A stretch of 64,000 bases of DNA from Ephemerocybe angulata (GCA_013368325.1 JAACJK010000221.1:248001-312000); one strand, 5' to 3'; shown: positions 21,925-34,300, counted from the stretch's first letter. Made by a program: numbers and translations. Notes: generated from the sequence alone by a model not told the origin.

Positions 21925-24427
21925 CTTCAGTTGATAGACCCTGCCAATCCCAGGGGAAAGCGTCTTCAGCCTAATCCCTTTGAAGGTCTGAGGGTGCGGG
22001 AGGGTGAGAAGGGGCGTCTTTCGCTTCAAATTTCAGGTGCGCAACCACTTGCTATTTATCCAGCGCGGAGTCCATATTTGTTGTCACGGCAAGCGTGCAG
22101 GGTCATTAGCACCACTGATATGTTCCTGGAGGCTGGAACATATCAGCGCTAATTATAATGACCGGTGACCCTGCAGCTCCCTGCAGGCTTCCATGACAGA
22201 TAGCTATTTAATTGGTCACCACCTGTGACTTGAGTGCCGTTGCTCGGCTCTGGGCTCGCAGGCGATGGAAAGGACGACGCCAAGAGCTAAGTATAGGTAT
22301 TTTTGGTTGACCTTTCTCATGTAGAGTTGGGGGCTAAGGTTGGCGGGAGCTTTCGAAGCAGAAATTGTCCCGGGCGCGTGATGAAGGCCAAAATCAGAGT
22401 GTCTCCTTAGCGCTTTTCTGCCGAGATATGGCAGTTTAAAGGCTGGGCTGCTACAAAGTTTCTATGTCTCTTCAACGAGTTTCTGGGCGGGGATGAGTCC
22501 AGAAAGCGCTCTGGAAGTGAAGGCGGAAGTTAGGGGCTTTTCGGAGAATTCCGAAGCGGAGTCTAAAGAAACTCCCGCGATGCGGCGGCCGAGGTTACAG
22601 TTTCTTCAGCATTTCTTGGCCTCTCCAGCCTCCAGCCTGAGGTCTACTACTTATGATTACCGGGGCTCTCCTCAATACCTTTGCAATACCTCAAAGATTT
22701 GGATCTCTGAGTAACACAAGGAGGATAGAAAACGGGAGATCTAGGGGTGCACCAGAAGCCCGTTTTGATGGGGTTCTGTTCAACTTTTGCTCAATATTGG
22801 TCGCAGGAGTTCTGGTCTCATAGTCGTCTGATACAGTAGACTCAGAATTTTGACTGGGCACCCTCGCTGAGCACTAGAATACCCAATAATATTTATAGGT
22901 TATTGACTATTTACTGAGGTTTGTTAGGCAAGAGTTGAGCAGAACCCCGGTAATCATAGTATGTCGGAGATGTGGAAAGTCTCCGCAGATTCAGAGAACA
23001 GAATACTTCGCTGCGAGGGCGCGACGGGCGTCGAGAGTCTGGAGGGATGCTTGCCAACTTTGGCGAGATAAGACCAATGTCTACCAGTCCGGATGACTGG
23101 CGCTAAACCCTGGAACTTGGTTGGGCCTGTACTCGAAGGGCGGGATGGTTACTTTCCGGTGCCTCCGAGTCAGCCCCAAGTTCAAATAATCGTAACCACA
23201 GTCGCTCTATTGTGAGCCGCTCTCCAAAATCAATCCGCTGCCGATGGCCATTTCCCAAAAATGACAAGGGAGAGCACATGCCCATATCGCTCAAATGTAC
23301 CGCGAGGCCTGTGTGCCCGAAAACACCGGCAGAGGATGAGGTGCTGAAGGGGGAGGAGGGACCCGCCCTGCTCAACAGTTCGGAGTAATCTCGTGCGTTG
23401 ATAATCCATTCCATGTGCACCTTGGGCTTGGAAAGGATGAGGCCGTCCCTTCCCAGCAAGAGATTCCGTGCTCTTCGTCCAGGTGGGCCGCACGTCCGGA
23501 GGCCAGTAGGATAAGACTGAGAGCAGGAAGTCGATGTCGCCATGGGTCTCAGTCTAGTGCTGGGTGTGCAAAGGCAGGACCGGACCAGAGCCCGTTTTTG
23601 AGTACGGGTGGGGAGTTGACAGTTCAATACGCGGGCAAAGGCGGTTGTCGAGGGAGGTCTGGAGGGGATGTGAAAGGGCAGGGTTGCGCGATCTCCCTCT
23701 GGCCAAATCTTCGATTCGTCTCGGCGCCGAGCGCCATATCCGGGTGCAATCGACAAACGGAAGGATTTTGTCGCAGATTCCCAGGATGATGAGCACAAAG
23801 TTTAAATAACTTTGCTTGCTGTATGTAACGGACCAGGATCTCGAGGCACGCCGCAGTGGGGCCCAAGTCGTGATCATGATAGCCCGCGCCGTCGTTGCCA
23901 GTATTTCAGGACTCCCAAGCCCAAGAACATCGATCCCTTCGGGCCCTCGCTCAGCGAATGAGATTCAACTTGAACCAAGGGAGGTCGTGGTGATCGCGTG
24001 TCCTCGGGAAGTTAGGGGCAATACAACGTGTAGAGTGCAGCCCCCGGCAGAAAAGGCCGCAGAAAAAGTGGTTGAATGGTTCGACATATGCATGGAACGA
24101 GGTGCAGAGCAAGGTCCATTTCACCAGAATCCCGTCAATCACAGGCGATCATTGATGTTGGGAACACACGGACACGTGCAAGGGTGCGACCAATAAAATG
24201 TGAAGTGAGCTGATTTGCTGGAAAAAGACAGTGATAAAAGGGGTCCCTTATTAGCTGGCAGAATTTATCCTCCCCTTCCTCCGCCCCTTCGACCTATCCT
24301 TCCTGTAAGTTTCGTTTCAGTCTCCCCAACTGCCTTGTCGAGTCCGGGGTATACAGCGTACCCCAGACGCGATTATACGGAGTTCTCAGGACAACTCGTT
24401 GACCACGTCTTCCTCACAGTTTCCACC
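21925..24427. other. Intergenic with hairpin, no confident gene
   Basis: Holds the inverted repeat at 22081-22199 (listed separately) and scattered frames. The longest, a 231-codon minus-strand frame at 23103-23798, has no recognised motif and overlaps equally long frames on the other strand. The last ~200 bases are C/T-rich, typical of the promoter and 5' leader of a strongly expressed gene, here ERG6. Confidence 0.4.
22081..22199. repeat. Imperfect inverted repeat with 12-bp perfect core
   Basis: CTGATATGTTCC (22115-22126) and GGAACATATCAG (22135-22146) are exact complements separated by 8 nt. Similarity between the arms continues outward with gaps: GCAGGGTCATTAGC on the left pairs with GCTAATTATAATGACC and GGTGACCCTGC on the right. 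The outer arms end near TGTCACGG and CCATGACA. This fits a small inverted-repeat (MITE-like) element, though no target duplication was found. Confidence 0.6.
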
Positions 24428-25720
24428 ATGTCTTCGTCTGCTACTGCCCCTCTCAGCGACGGACGCGTCCAGAACCGTATCGAGAACTACAACCAGTTCT
24501 GGAAGAAGGACTTGAACACCGAGGAGGATAAGGACAACAAGAACCGTCTGGACCAGTACACTGAGGTCGTCAACGGTACGCTGGCACGCCTCCCCTATCC
24601 CATATGTCTTCAACAACTCATAATGCCCTACCTGCACAGGCTACTACGATGGTGCCACCGACCTGTACGAATACGGCTGGTCGCAGTCCTTCCACTTCTC
24701 GCGCTTCTACAAGGGTGAGGCCTTCCTGGCCTCGCTCGCGCGCCACGAGCACTACCTCGCTTCGCAAATGACGCTCCGTCCCGGCATGCGCGTCCTCGAC
24801 GTCGGATGCGGTGTCGGCGGCCCCGCTCGCGAGATTGCTCAGTTCTCCGATGCCCAGATTGTCGGCCTCAACAACAACGACTTCCAGCTCCAGCGTGCAA
24901 GGAAGTACACCAAGAACATGGGCTTGGAGAACCAGGTCACCTTCGTGAAGGGTGACTTCATGAAGCTCTCGGAGCAGTTTGGCGAGAACTCGTTCGATGC
25001 TGGTGCGTTTATGCCTTCTTCGACGTGTCTCCGATGTTGGGTGCTCACATAGAGGATCATTAGTCTACGCCATCGAGGCCACCGTCCACGCCCCTTCGTT
25101 CGAGGGTGTCTATGGCGAGATCTTCAAGGTCTTGAAGCCTGGAGGAGTCGTACGTCTACTCTTACGCTGGAAATTATACATGGTGATCCTGACATAGCAC
25201 CCTTTCTTTAGTTCGGTGTCTACGAGTGGGTCATGACCGACGACTGGGACCCCTCTATCCCCGCGCACAAGGAGCTTGCCCACAGAATCGAGCTAGGCAA
25301 CGGTATCCCTGAGATGAGACCCATCTCCAATTCCCGCAACGCTCTCAAGGCTGTCGGCTTCGAGATTGAGCACGAGGAGGATCTCGCCGCCCGCCCCGAC
25401 GAAATTCCCTGGTACTACCCCCTCGAGGGTGACATCCGGAAAGCCCAGACCTTCTGGGACTACTTCACTGTCTGGCGAATGAGCAAGAGCGGTCAGTTCT
25501 TCTCGCACAATGCCATGTGGGTGATGGAGAAGGTTGGCCTCCTGCCCAAGGGTACCTCGTCCGTTGGCGAGTCGTTGAAGGTCGCCGGTGAAGCCCTCGT
25601 TGCCAGTGGACAGGCCAAGGTTAGTCCATCATCTCTTTTCAGTCGAGAATCCTTGTTCACAATCGTTTGCAGCTCTTCACGCCAATGTACCTCGTCGTTA
25701 GTCGCAAACCCAAAAATTAG
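24428..25720 (+). CDS. ERG6: Sterol 24-C-methyltransferase
   Basis: Ergosterol-pathway enzyme that methylates C24 of the sterol side chain using S-adenosylmethionine, at the ER or lipid droplets. Proposed exons: 24428-24575, 24640-25002, 25064-25149, 25212-25619 and 25673-25720, all in phase, 350 aa, about the usual length. Landmarks: [20 protein letters not shown] (Erg6 N-terminal signature), the AdoMet motif [52 protein letters not shown] (sterol-binding region), [12 protein letters not shown] and [13 protein letters not shown]. The protein ends [11 protein letters not shown]. The five-exon structure uses standard GT-AG introns of 50-65 nt. No sign of decay. Function is a firm family inference. 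Confidence 0.95.
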
Positions 25721-26027
25721 ACGCCCTCTCATCTACTATCTGTTATCGTCGCATTTTTATTAGTATAATCCGTGTAGCGCTGCATTACATACCTAGATAC
25801 CCTATCCTCATAGATCATAATTGGATTCCTTGTTGGGCATCTCGCAAACGTTTCCTTCCCTTGATCTGTCGCCCCTGAGAATCCGAGCGCTGGGCTGTTG
25901 GAAAAGTAGGGCGATTCCTGAAACCTCGGCAAGTTCCGAAATCCGTAGCGTGCGCCTCGTGGGTAGGGTTCGGATGCCGCACGAAAGCGTCCGTATCTCA
26001 ATTCTCCAGGATACACGCCCGACGGCA
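25721..26027. other. Intergenic between ERG6 and the WFxN-helix gene
   Basis: 307 bases that must contain the 3' end of ERG6 and the promoter of the next gene. No TATA box or other signal was recognised. Confidence 0.5.
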
Positions 26028-28312
26028 ATGTCGAGCGATCCCAGAGTAACGAAATCCCGCCAGCCAAAGGCCTACACCCCCGACCAGCTTGCGTTTCTGA
26101 AAAGGTGGGCGTTCGGTTTTTGCTTGCGTCCCAGAACGGTGCTGTGCGTGGTGATAGGGGTTACCGGGCAATGTGGAGGCATTGGAGGGAATCCGTCGAG
26201 GCGGATGCCCGTCGCCACATATGTATCTTGTGATGATAGAACTGGATTGGCATCCGGGATTCTATCTATTTTCCTTTCCTGAACGCCCACCATTGCACCC
26301 TGGGTCCTCATTGCACGGGATGCCGCCGCGAATCGTTCCCGTGGAATGACGATACTTATGCTTATTTGAAATGGCTTAACCTCATCCTTGTTTCTATAGT
26401 CACTTGCCCGAGTATGAAAAGCGGTCACAAGGTTCTATTCGGGGAGACTCGAAGAAGTTCGCGTTCCAGAAGGCGGGCGAGTATATCGCGACGTACGGTA
26501 TATCGCCCGAGTTCATGTCGGTTGAAGATGGCGAAACGCGGTTTAAAGAGGTATGTGTATGTGGCGTCTCTCCGTTCGCCAGGTGTTTAAGCGCTCGGAT
26601 AGCAAATATACAACTGGTTCAAGAATACGGTTGGCAGGAACAGGAGGAAAGCAGAGGGTCGGACACGGCCATCCTCGAAGAAGCCTAACGGGGGCGATGA
26701 AAAAGGTATGCAACATTCCCCAACCGCCTCTCGCCTCTGGGCTCGCGTAATGCCATGCTTCGGTACTGAAGGAAAGCTTAACTTACACAGGAAATGCCGT
26801 TGCAAGTGGAAGCGGGCTTGCCCCCTCTGCGGGGATTGGGTGGAATGCTGAGCCTGCCACGACGAACCCCAACCTGGCACCCTACCCAGGCCACGCCCAG
26901 GAACAACAAGGCGGCGGGCCAGACGGAAAGACTGCAGGCTCTCCAGCGTCCAGTCTTACCAACACCAGTACTGGGCAACTGCTCAGTCCGATGCAGTACA
27001 GTCCTATGAACCCCCACCCCTCGAGTTACCCACCCAACCCACACCCCAATAACGCTGCCGCATCCTCCTCAAACTCTCACAATCTACTCCAAAATCATTC
27101 TTTACCCCGCCAGCAGTCAAGTCTGAACCAGATTAACAATGGGCAAAACATCCTGGTAACGCAGACGACCCTCCGCGAGGCGTTCTCGACGCTCGACCCC
27201 TCAAGTATTGCGAACATGATACAAAACTTCATCTCTAACAGCCATCCCTCGCCCACGCCTCTCACCCCAGTGGTAGAAGCTCTCTTCGGCGCCAGCGTCG
27301 ACTCGCCGCCGTATAACAGCGACCCCACGCCGCTCGTGCGCCGGTACCTGGAAGCCTCGAGCTACCTCCCATCGCACATCATGCACGCTGGGTGCGCAGG
27401 ACCTGCGGCTGCATTACGGGCTCTGCAGATGCAGATTCGCAGAAACTCAATTTGGGCGCTGCCTAGCGCGCACTCTCCTTTTTCTCAGCCTTCCCAGGCG
27501 ACTTCCAAATATCTGTTCCCTGGGATGGCTATGAGCCCCGCTACGACTCCCATTTCTCAGCCCAGCTACTACCATCCGCACGGTCATAGTCATCATCATC
27601 ACCAGCTTTTGCAGCACCAGCAGTCGTCGCATGCGGGGCCTTCGTCATCGGCGTCACCGGTTCCTTCGACGCCCTCTGTGACGACGTCGTTGAGCGAGGA
27701 CATGCAGCGCATTGCGAGTGAGCGGCAGAGGAGGAAGGATCATATTCAGTGGGCGCGGATACATGCTGCTGCGCTCGAGCTGGGGATGATGAGCCAGCTG
27801 CATGGTGGGGGCAGAACGATTAGTATGGGGAGCGGGACGAGCGACGCCGGGGTGCAAGGTGATCGGGGCAGCTTGCATAATGGGCACAGTGGCCTTGGTA
27901 TGGGTGCTTCGCAAGGTCATGGGCATGTTGGCCTTGGCGCGAGTGGGACTGGGAGCTTTGAGTATGTGGCGAGCAGAGCGTTTTCGGAGATGGTGGCGAG
28001 GGACGCGGTGTGGGAGAGCGACGAGGCGGAGTGGGTGGCCGGGATATTTGTGCTGAAGGCGCTCATTCGGACGGGGATGAGGGGAGATCGGGGGCAGGTG
28101 GAGGAGTATGGGGAGATGTTGAGGTCGTATGAGGGGAGGTGGAAGGAGATTAAGGATGAGGTTAGGCAGTCGATGGTCACGGTAAGCGCTGGGCTGTCTG
28201 GGTGTGCTCGGAGCTAATGACACGTTTTTTTGTTGCGTTGTTGTAGGATGTGCTTTTCTCGGCAAAGGAAGATCTGTCTCGCTTGGAGACTGAGACGTTG
28301 ACATCGTTGTGA
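26028..28312 (+). CDS. Basidiomycete protein with WFxN-type helix, function unknown
   Basis: Proposed exons: 26028-26104, 26400-26550, 26603-26705, 26791-28181 and 28247-28312, in phase, 595 aa. The N-terminal ~100 residues look folded: YTPDQLAFLK, HLPEYEKRSQG, KFAFQKAGEYIATYG and QIYNWFKNTVGRNRRK. That last segment resembles the recognition helix of homeodomains (WFxN followed by basic residues), but the rest of a homeodomain was not recognised. Then comes a long low-complexity Ser/Pro/Gln/His/Asn-rich middle with a HGHSHHHH run, a helical stretch (EDMQRIASERQRRKDHIQWA) and a C-terminal helical region (EMVARDAVWESDEAEWVAGI). The first intron is 295 nt. A nuclear regulatory role is possible but unproven. 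Confidence 0.7.
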
Positions 28313-28863
28313 CGCGATTTCTGTCACTTGCTTCACCCTGTATTTCTCATCTCGCTTGAATCGTTGGTATCTCACTGACACAGTAGCACTCTCGCATGCA
28401 ATTCATATTGGTACTTCCTATTGTGTCGCAACTGTGTCCAATCCTCTCGCCTGCGTTCTTTTAATTAAGCGCCCAGTGGTGGTTATGCTGATATTGTGCT
28501 GATACAGCCATTTTGATCGACAACCCGGCGCTGATGAGAACCGTGATCATAAGGACTGCGCAAATCTATGCAAGTCTATGCACAGATGATGATCCCCTGC
28601 CGACATTTCGTCAGGGAAACCGGCATTCAGTCGCGTGTACTTCGCACGTCGCGACTTCCCTTTCACATCAACCCCGTTCTGGTGAGTCTATTATAGTACT
28701 TCAGGGTTGTGGAAGATTGCGTGTTTGAGTTTCCCCTCTTGTTGATCAACTCCGCCGCAGGTTCAAACAGGTGCGTCGTGGAGGCTATACATCTCTACTG
28801 CGAATATAAGTACTTATAGCTTTGTAATGGGTGCTTTGCAAGAAAGCCCTTCTCCCCGACACA
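28313..28863. other. Intergenic upstream of the beta-sandwich membrane gene
   Basis: 551 bases with no gene. One copy of the recurrent motif, TTAAGCGCCCA, lies at 28465-28475, preceded by TTAA. An AATATAAG sequence about 60 bases before the next start codon may act as its TATA box. Confidence 0.45.
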
Positions 28864-29709
28864 ATGTCAGGCCTGACTTTCCTCCCACTCGAAGACAAGC
28901 CCGTCCCCGGCGCCGAGCTGGCGGCGGGCGGTGTCTACGACGTCTTCAACAAAAACGCGTCATGGGTCTGGATAACGGAAAGTGGCTTCACAGTACCAAC
29001 CGCACCTGCGAACGAGCAGCGGGCATTCAGGAAGACCTTCACGAACACGAATCCGAGCAAAGTTCCAATCACCGCCACCATTATCCTTTCCGTGGACAAC
29101 TACTATGCTCTCCACGTCAACGGGATCCTGCTACACGCGCTGGACCTCCGCGAGGCATGGGAGGTCCCTATCACCTACACCATCCCGCTGTCGGGCGACC
29201 AAACGGTCTTCGCAATCCGAGCGGTCAACGGGGACGTAAACAGTGACAACGCGAACGCAGCTGCCTTCAGGATGACGGTGCGGATTGGGTTCGCGGACGG
29301 GTCGACACAGTGGGTGTTTACGGGCCAGGACCAGTCGTGGTTGACGAAGAAGCTCTTCGAGGAGGGGTGGGAGCAGCCGGGGTACGATGACCGGGATTGG
29401 CAGCCTGCCATTGTGATGCCGCCGAGCGCGACTGTCAATTGGGGCAACCTGGGGCCGCCGCAGAGGCTTTTGGTGGCGAGCTCGATACCTTCGCAGGCGG
29501 CGTGTCAGGCTACTCCGGCGCCTGGCGGAGGGTTGGCTGCGGGGACTGCGACGGGAGCGCATGTGGGGGATGTTGTGTTTTCGAAGGGGGCGTTTGGGGG
29601 GCTGCTTGCAGGGGTTATTATCGGGACTGTGCTCCTTACTGCGTTGACGACGCTGTTTTTTACGCGGCGGCGGAGCAAGTATTCGGGTGTGCAGGTTCAT
29701 ATGATGTGA
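28864..29709 (+). CDS. Membrane-anchored beta-sandwich (galactose-binding-like) protein
   Basis: Single-exon gene of 281 aa. Residues ~15-190 have the pattern of a galactose-binding-like beta-sandwich, as in accessory domains of glycosidases: NASWVWITESG, RAFRKTFTNTNPSKVPITAT, SVDNYYALHVNGILLH, TVFAIRAVNGD, TVRIGFADGS, QWVFTGQDQSW and YDDRDWQPAIVM. A Gly/Ala/Thr linker leads to one membrane helix (FGGLLAGVIIGTVLLTALTT) followed by RRRSK and a short tail. There is no obvious N-terminal signal peptide, so either an upstream exon is missing or the protein is tail-anchored. A near-identical but broken copy follows at 30503. Carbohydrate binding is inferred from the fold pattern only. Confidence 0.75.
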   Translation: MSGLTFLPLEDKPVPGAELAAGGVYDVFNKNASWVWITESGFTVPTAPANEQRAFRKTFTNTNPSKVPITATIILSVDNYYALHVNGILLHALDLREAWEVPITYTIPLSGDQTVFAIRAVNGDVNSDNANAAAFRMTVRIGFADGSTQWVFTGQDQSWLTKKLFEEGWEQPGYDDRDWQPAIVMPPSATVNWGNLGPPQRLLVASSIPSQAACQATPAPGGGLAAGTATGAHVGDVVFSKGAFGGLLAGVIIGTVLLTALTTLFFTRRRSKYSGVQVHMM

Positions 29710-30502
29710 TGCAGCCTGGGGGCAAGTGAGGGATGTTTTGTGGGAGGTCTAAGAAGACGAGTGTATTATGGGCTGTGTGGGCGCTAATTATTTTTATGGA
29801 CTTAAAAAGGGTCGAGGGCAGATGACAAAGTTTTACGAGAGCCTCCACAGGGAGTCAAGGGTGACGGTGAGTAGAGGACGAACACGGTAAGCTTCAAGCC
29901 CTGGTGTGTATCCCCCATTCACGGCGCTGACTATCAATGGTTCCATTTCGTTGTAGGAAGAGCCTTGTCCAGAAACCGAGACTTGCCTCAGTTCGAGACC
30001 CGTAACATGGACATCTATATGCCTTGGACACCCACACACTGTCATTTCATTTTTCTCAATTCCCACCTCGATGCTTACTGTATGTGCTTCTTTCCAACTT
30101 CTTTTTTGCACATACGTTGGGCATCTGTGATCCACGCATCCGACTCATGGATCCCACGACATCGTATCCTCGGTCATTTGGCCTTGGCACGAATTATTCA
30201 GCAAGACAATTTAGGCGCCCAGTTACTATGTCACTGATCTGTCTGAAGTGCTGCTGATGGATAGCAAGAGTATGACACATAGAAGAACAAATCTCAGTCC
30301 GTGAAGCCCTTACCTTGAATCTCGAAGCCATGCCAACGTTATAACAGGTCTTGTAGAAAAGGCTCCACTAACCATTCCAGGATCCCCTTTTCCGTGCTTT
30401 AACCCTCACTATTCTCCCAGGTACGTCCCTCAGGCCATATTATCCCTGCCACACCAAAGCTTATCAGGGTTCTTGCAGCCACAAATCTCCCCCTGAAAGC
30501 GG
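29710..30502. other. Intergenic between the tandem beta-sandwich genes
   Basis: 793 bases without a recognised gene. It contains two copies of the recurrent motif in opposite orientation: TGGGCGCTAA at 29778-29787, 69 bases past the first stop codon, and TTAGGCGCCCA at 30211-30221. Confidence 0.45.
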
Positions 30503-31370
30503 ATGTCGCGCCGTACTTTCCTCCCGCTTGAAGAAAAGGTTGTCCCTTCCTCTGAGCTGGCATCGGGGGGTGTCTACGACGTTTTCATCAAGAACTCGTC
30601 CTGGGTATGGATCGCTGAAGGCGGCCTCGCTGCGCCACAAGCGCCCGCGAACGAGCAAAGGGCGTTCAGGAAGACGTGGACAAATACGAATCCAGCCAAA
30701 GTTCCAATTACCGCCACGATGATCGCCACTGTCGATAACTATTACGCTCTTTATATCAACGGAATACTGCTGCAAGCGCCGGGCGTCAGCGAGCTCTGGG
30801 ACGTTCCTTTCGTTTTCACCTTTCCGCTATCGAGCGACACAACGGTCTTCGCAATTCGGGCGATCAATGGGGACGAGAACACCATCGCTGCAAACGCGGC
30901 TGGCCTCAGGGTAGCAGCGAGGATCTCATTCTCAGACGGAACATCGCATTGGGTGTTCACGCGTTCACGGGCCAGGACCAAACGTGGAAGACGAAGAAAC
31001 TGTTCGAGGAGGGTGGGAGCAGCCAGAGTTCGATGATAGGGACTGGGAGCCAGTCGTGCTTATGCCGCAGAGCGCGTACACCACGAGCTGGGGGAACTTA
31101 CGGGCACCGCAGAAGCTTCTCGTGGCAAGCTCTGTGCCTTCGGCGCTGGTGTGTCAGCCTAGCACTAGTGCAGGGGCACCAAGCACAGGTTCTTCTGTGG
31201 GGGCTGCTGTGGGCCCAAATGAAGTGGTAGTTTCGAAGGGTGCGCTGGGGGGTATGCTTGTGGGAATTTTCCTTTTGACTGCAGTCCTAACAGCCATAAT
31301 CACGTTGCTTATCACAAGGCGGCGAGCACGGAAGAGGAAGTACCCTGATGTGCAGGTTCAGATCATGTAG
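30503..31370 (+). pseudogene. Frameshifted second copy of the beta-sandwich membrane protein
   Basis: Tandem paralog of the 28864 gene; both the N-terminal part (SSWVWIAEGG, NYYALYINGILLQ, TVFAIRAINGDEN) and the C-terminal part (EFDDRDWEPVVLM, a membrane helix around MLVGIFLLTAVLTAIITLL, then basic residues) are well kept. Two lesions separate them. At 30955-30969 an 8-bp unit, GTTCACGC, is tandemly duplicated after the WVFT codons, moving the frame. About 45 bases later the G-run at 31008-31013 is one base shorter than in the paralog, moving it again. The combined shift is not a multiple of three, so translation from 30503 ends early near 31036. The high similarity outside the lesions points to recent inactivation, or to assembly errors. 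Confidence 0.75.
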
Positions 31371-34300
31371 CGCAGTTTCTCTTAGCGACAGTTCTGTTCA
31401 ACGCTCAGTTTGGAATTGACATCGAGGTGCTTTCTTTCAGTACATGTAACTGTATATCCATGCATCTGCCACAGTCTTTGTCTACCACTAATGAATTTTG
31501 CGAGTTCACCCGTTAGGATCACTCACGATGGATGAGGACGATGGCTGGATCCGGAACTCCGTTCGGGCGACTTGTCGCTTTGGGGTCCATCCTACTGCTG
31601 CTGGGGACTGCATGGTGCTGGCGTCGAACATATCTGTGGAAATATACCATATACCAAAGATCCGGATTGAGCTGGAAAACGCTACTTGTCACGGTGAAGG
31701 TTGGCTCAAGTAAGTCATGATTTATTGCCGGCTCGGAATACCAAATATGTTTTACTTACTCCGCTCTGTGAAGGTGCGAGGAACCCATTGGAGACTCTGA
31801 ACGATCTCCAAAGCCCTGGCCTACGTGGTGCCTCTCTGATACTTAGCTTGAATTGATGCGTATACCAGCATGCGACGGGCTTCCGATGTCCGCACGAGTA
31901 CAACCGTTGTCCCTTACATCGTAAGGCCAAACAGGATGTGGCCTATCGTCTTGTTTGCTGCGCATGATTGACCATGCATTGGCATAGATGGCTCCCAAGC
32001 TCTTCGACGCTCAGGCCGGTGCATACAATCTGCGCCGTCTGCTTCTGCAATTTAGCGCCCGATTTCAGATTAGCGCCCATCTATAGCCGAAGACCGGTTA
32101 CTCATCATCAAAGCGAGAGAATTCCCATTTAACCACGTTCAAGCTTCGTCACTAGATGGAAAGTAATCGGCGGAAGTCTCTCGGCGCATGACGCACATTT
32201 TCTGCTCTAGAAGTCAACATCTAGAGTCTGAGGGATTGATGCCGAAATTGGAAGCTACCAGAACCTGGAGAGATATACTTACCAGCGACGGGAATTGGGA
32301 TGCAAGTGGAGTCAATGCGCCCCACTTGTCATTCCGAAAACTGTTCACGATAAGCCCGTGACAATGAGGGCTGGCCGGACCACCTACACTAAGCATAGGG
32401 TAGCGTACATACATCGCATCGATTAGCTGTTCAGAGGAAGGTAGTGAGTATAGCTTCAAAGCATGTGAGAGTTCGTGATCTACATTTAGGTATGCCTCTC
32501 TATCTGCGCTTGCTTCCTTGTGTTCGCTTCTAACCGCTTCTTAGGCTGGTCGCGCTGGGCACTAGACCTTCTAAGTTCCCTCCCCTGTTCCTGGGAGCCT
32601 AAGCTCTGTAGCCATTGGAGCAGGCAGAATAATACTCTCTATAGGATGGCATGCTTGCACGCTGGATTTTAGAGCACCGCATTGCTCAACTGAAGTACTC
32701 CATTGTTGGCCTGACCTGGAAATTGAATCCACCCCACCTGACGCCATCAACCCGTTACGCTTGCTCCAACGGACTTCCTCCCCCACTGTCCTTTTACCTC
32801 TGTTTACCTTCATCTTTGAGAAGCCAGCCACTCCACAGATTTTGTCCATTCTCTACGGGTCGGGTTGCTGGAATAGGTTTTCCAATGGTAAGTCGGACTC
32901 AGTAACTGCTCAGCAAAAGAGGTGCCACCACAACGGACTTGCTCTGGTCATCTGTCTCTTCCCGTACTAAAAGTGAAGTCGTGGCCTGAGGAAGACCCAT
33001 GACGCAGAAACTGTGTATACAGACTCCATATCTGAGCTTCCGGGCCCTTATCTCTACCATAGTGCCCGACCGCCATTGTCATTCGAGAATCCGCGAGAAG
33101 TTCTGATTCTGATGTACGAGCAAGTTTACTTTGGTCCCCTCTTTTTTGGGCGTCTTCTATCGAGTCCTGACTCCTGCGTGCTGTATAGGAAGTCCGAGGT
33201 CGGGGTGAGGTCAGGGCTCGATAGGTGTCTTCCTCAGTCCAGCACCACAACGATGAGAAGGTGCGACGAGTATAATCGACGCCAACATATCTATTGTGGA
33301 CATGGGGCCATATGTATTATAGATCTACCGCACGACCTTGCTCAAACCGAAATATTCATTCCTTCAGTAACATAGCCGGTGGTCTTGAGTGCTGTGAGAG
33401 ATCGCTCCGAGTGACGGTAATCATTATCGGATTGCCACGTCCTAACATCACAGGACAGCACCCCGTCGCCGACTCCCTGAAACGTTATCGACTAGTAAAA
33501 GGTATAAACTGACCCTAGTAGTGTTACCAGTGAGGCTCGACCACTGCCTTTCTCGTCCGTGTAATGTGATAAGCAAAGAGCTCCAACGGAATGGCTAAGT
33601 AGGTGCCAGATTATTGGCATCACCGCTAGGTGATTGGTCACCACTCGGAATTGCCTGCAACCACCGCCATCCAGTGCCAATGCAGCAAATTCCTGCTTCG
33701 ATAGCACCTTTCAATTTCTCCGGTCACTAACCACTCCGAAGGGACTTTTAGCCCGAGTACATCCCAGGAGGAACCCAAAGCCTGTTTCAGACCTGGCTTC
33801 TGGCAGCCTCGTGGGCCTGTAAGTCCTCGATGCACGCAGCACGTTCGAGGGATCGATGATGATAAGCATGGTCTCTGCATTAAAAACTGCATGCGTAGTA
33901 TGTATGTACCGTCACAACCGACCTGCCGCCTCGCAATTTCTGCTTGTCAACAATGGGAGGGTGAACGATAGATATATGAATTCTATAGGAGCTAGTTCAT
34001 GAGCGAAGTATGACATGGACATCGTATGCCCACGGACACCAGCAGTAGAGGCCAATCGTACCTTCGTAATATATGTACGCACCCCAAACCTAAGCGAAAT
34101 CTAGCCAGCGGCAGTGAGCCATGCCTCTGTTTCTCCCGGAGACTAAACCACTCCCTGACCTGGGCTTTAGCCTTCTTCCTTCTTCCGCATGCGCAGTCAC
34201 ACTACGCCAATCAACTGAGCTATTTATTTGCGATCATGGGATACGAGTTCTGACTGCGCATCGAGACGAGAACTTGGTCCCTTCGAGGATCGACTTCTGG

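Noticed and set aside
23103..23798. 231-codon minus-strand open frame
   Set aside because: No recognised motif, and equally long frames on the opposite strand; most likely chance or a badly decayed gene.
27654..28304. 216-codon frame antisense to the WFxN-helix gene
   Set aside because: Arg/His/Pro-rich shadow frame; the sense frame has family-like segments and consistent splicing.
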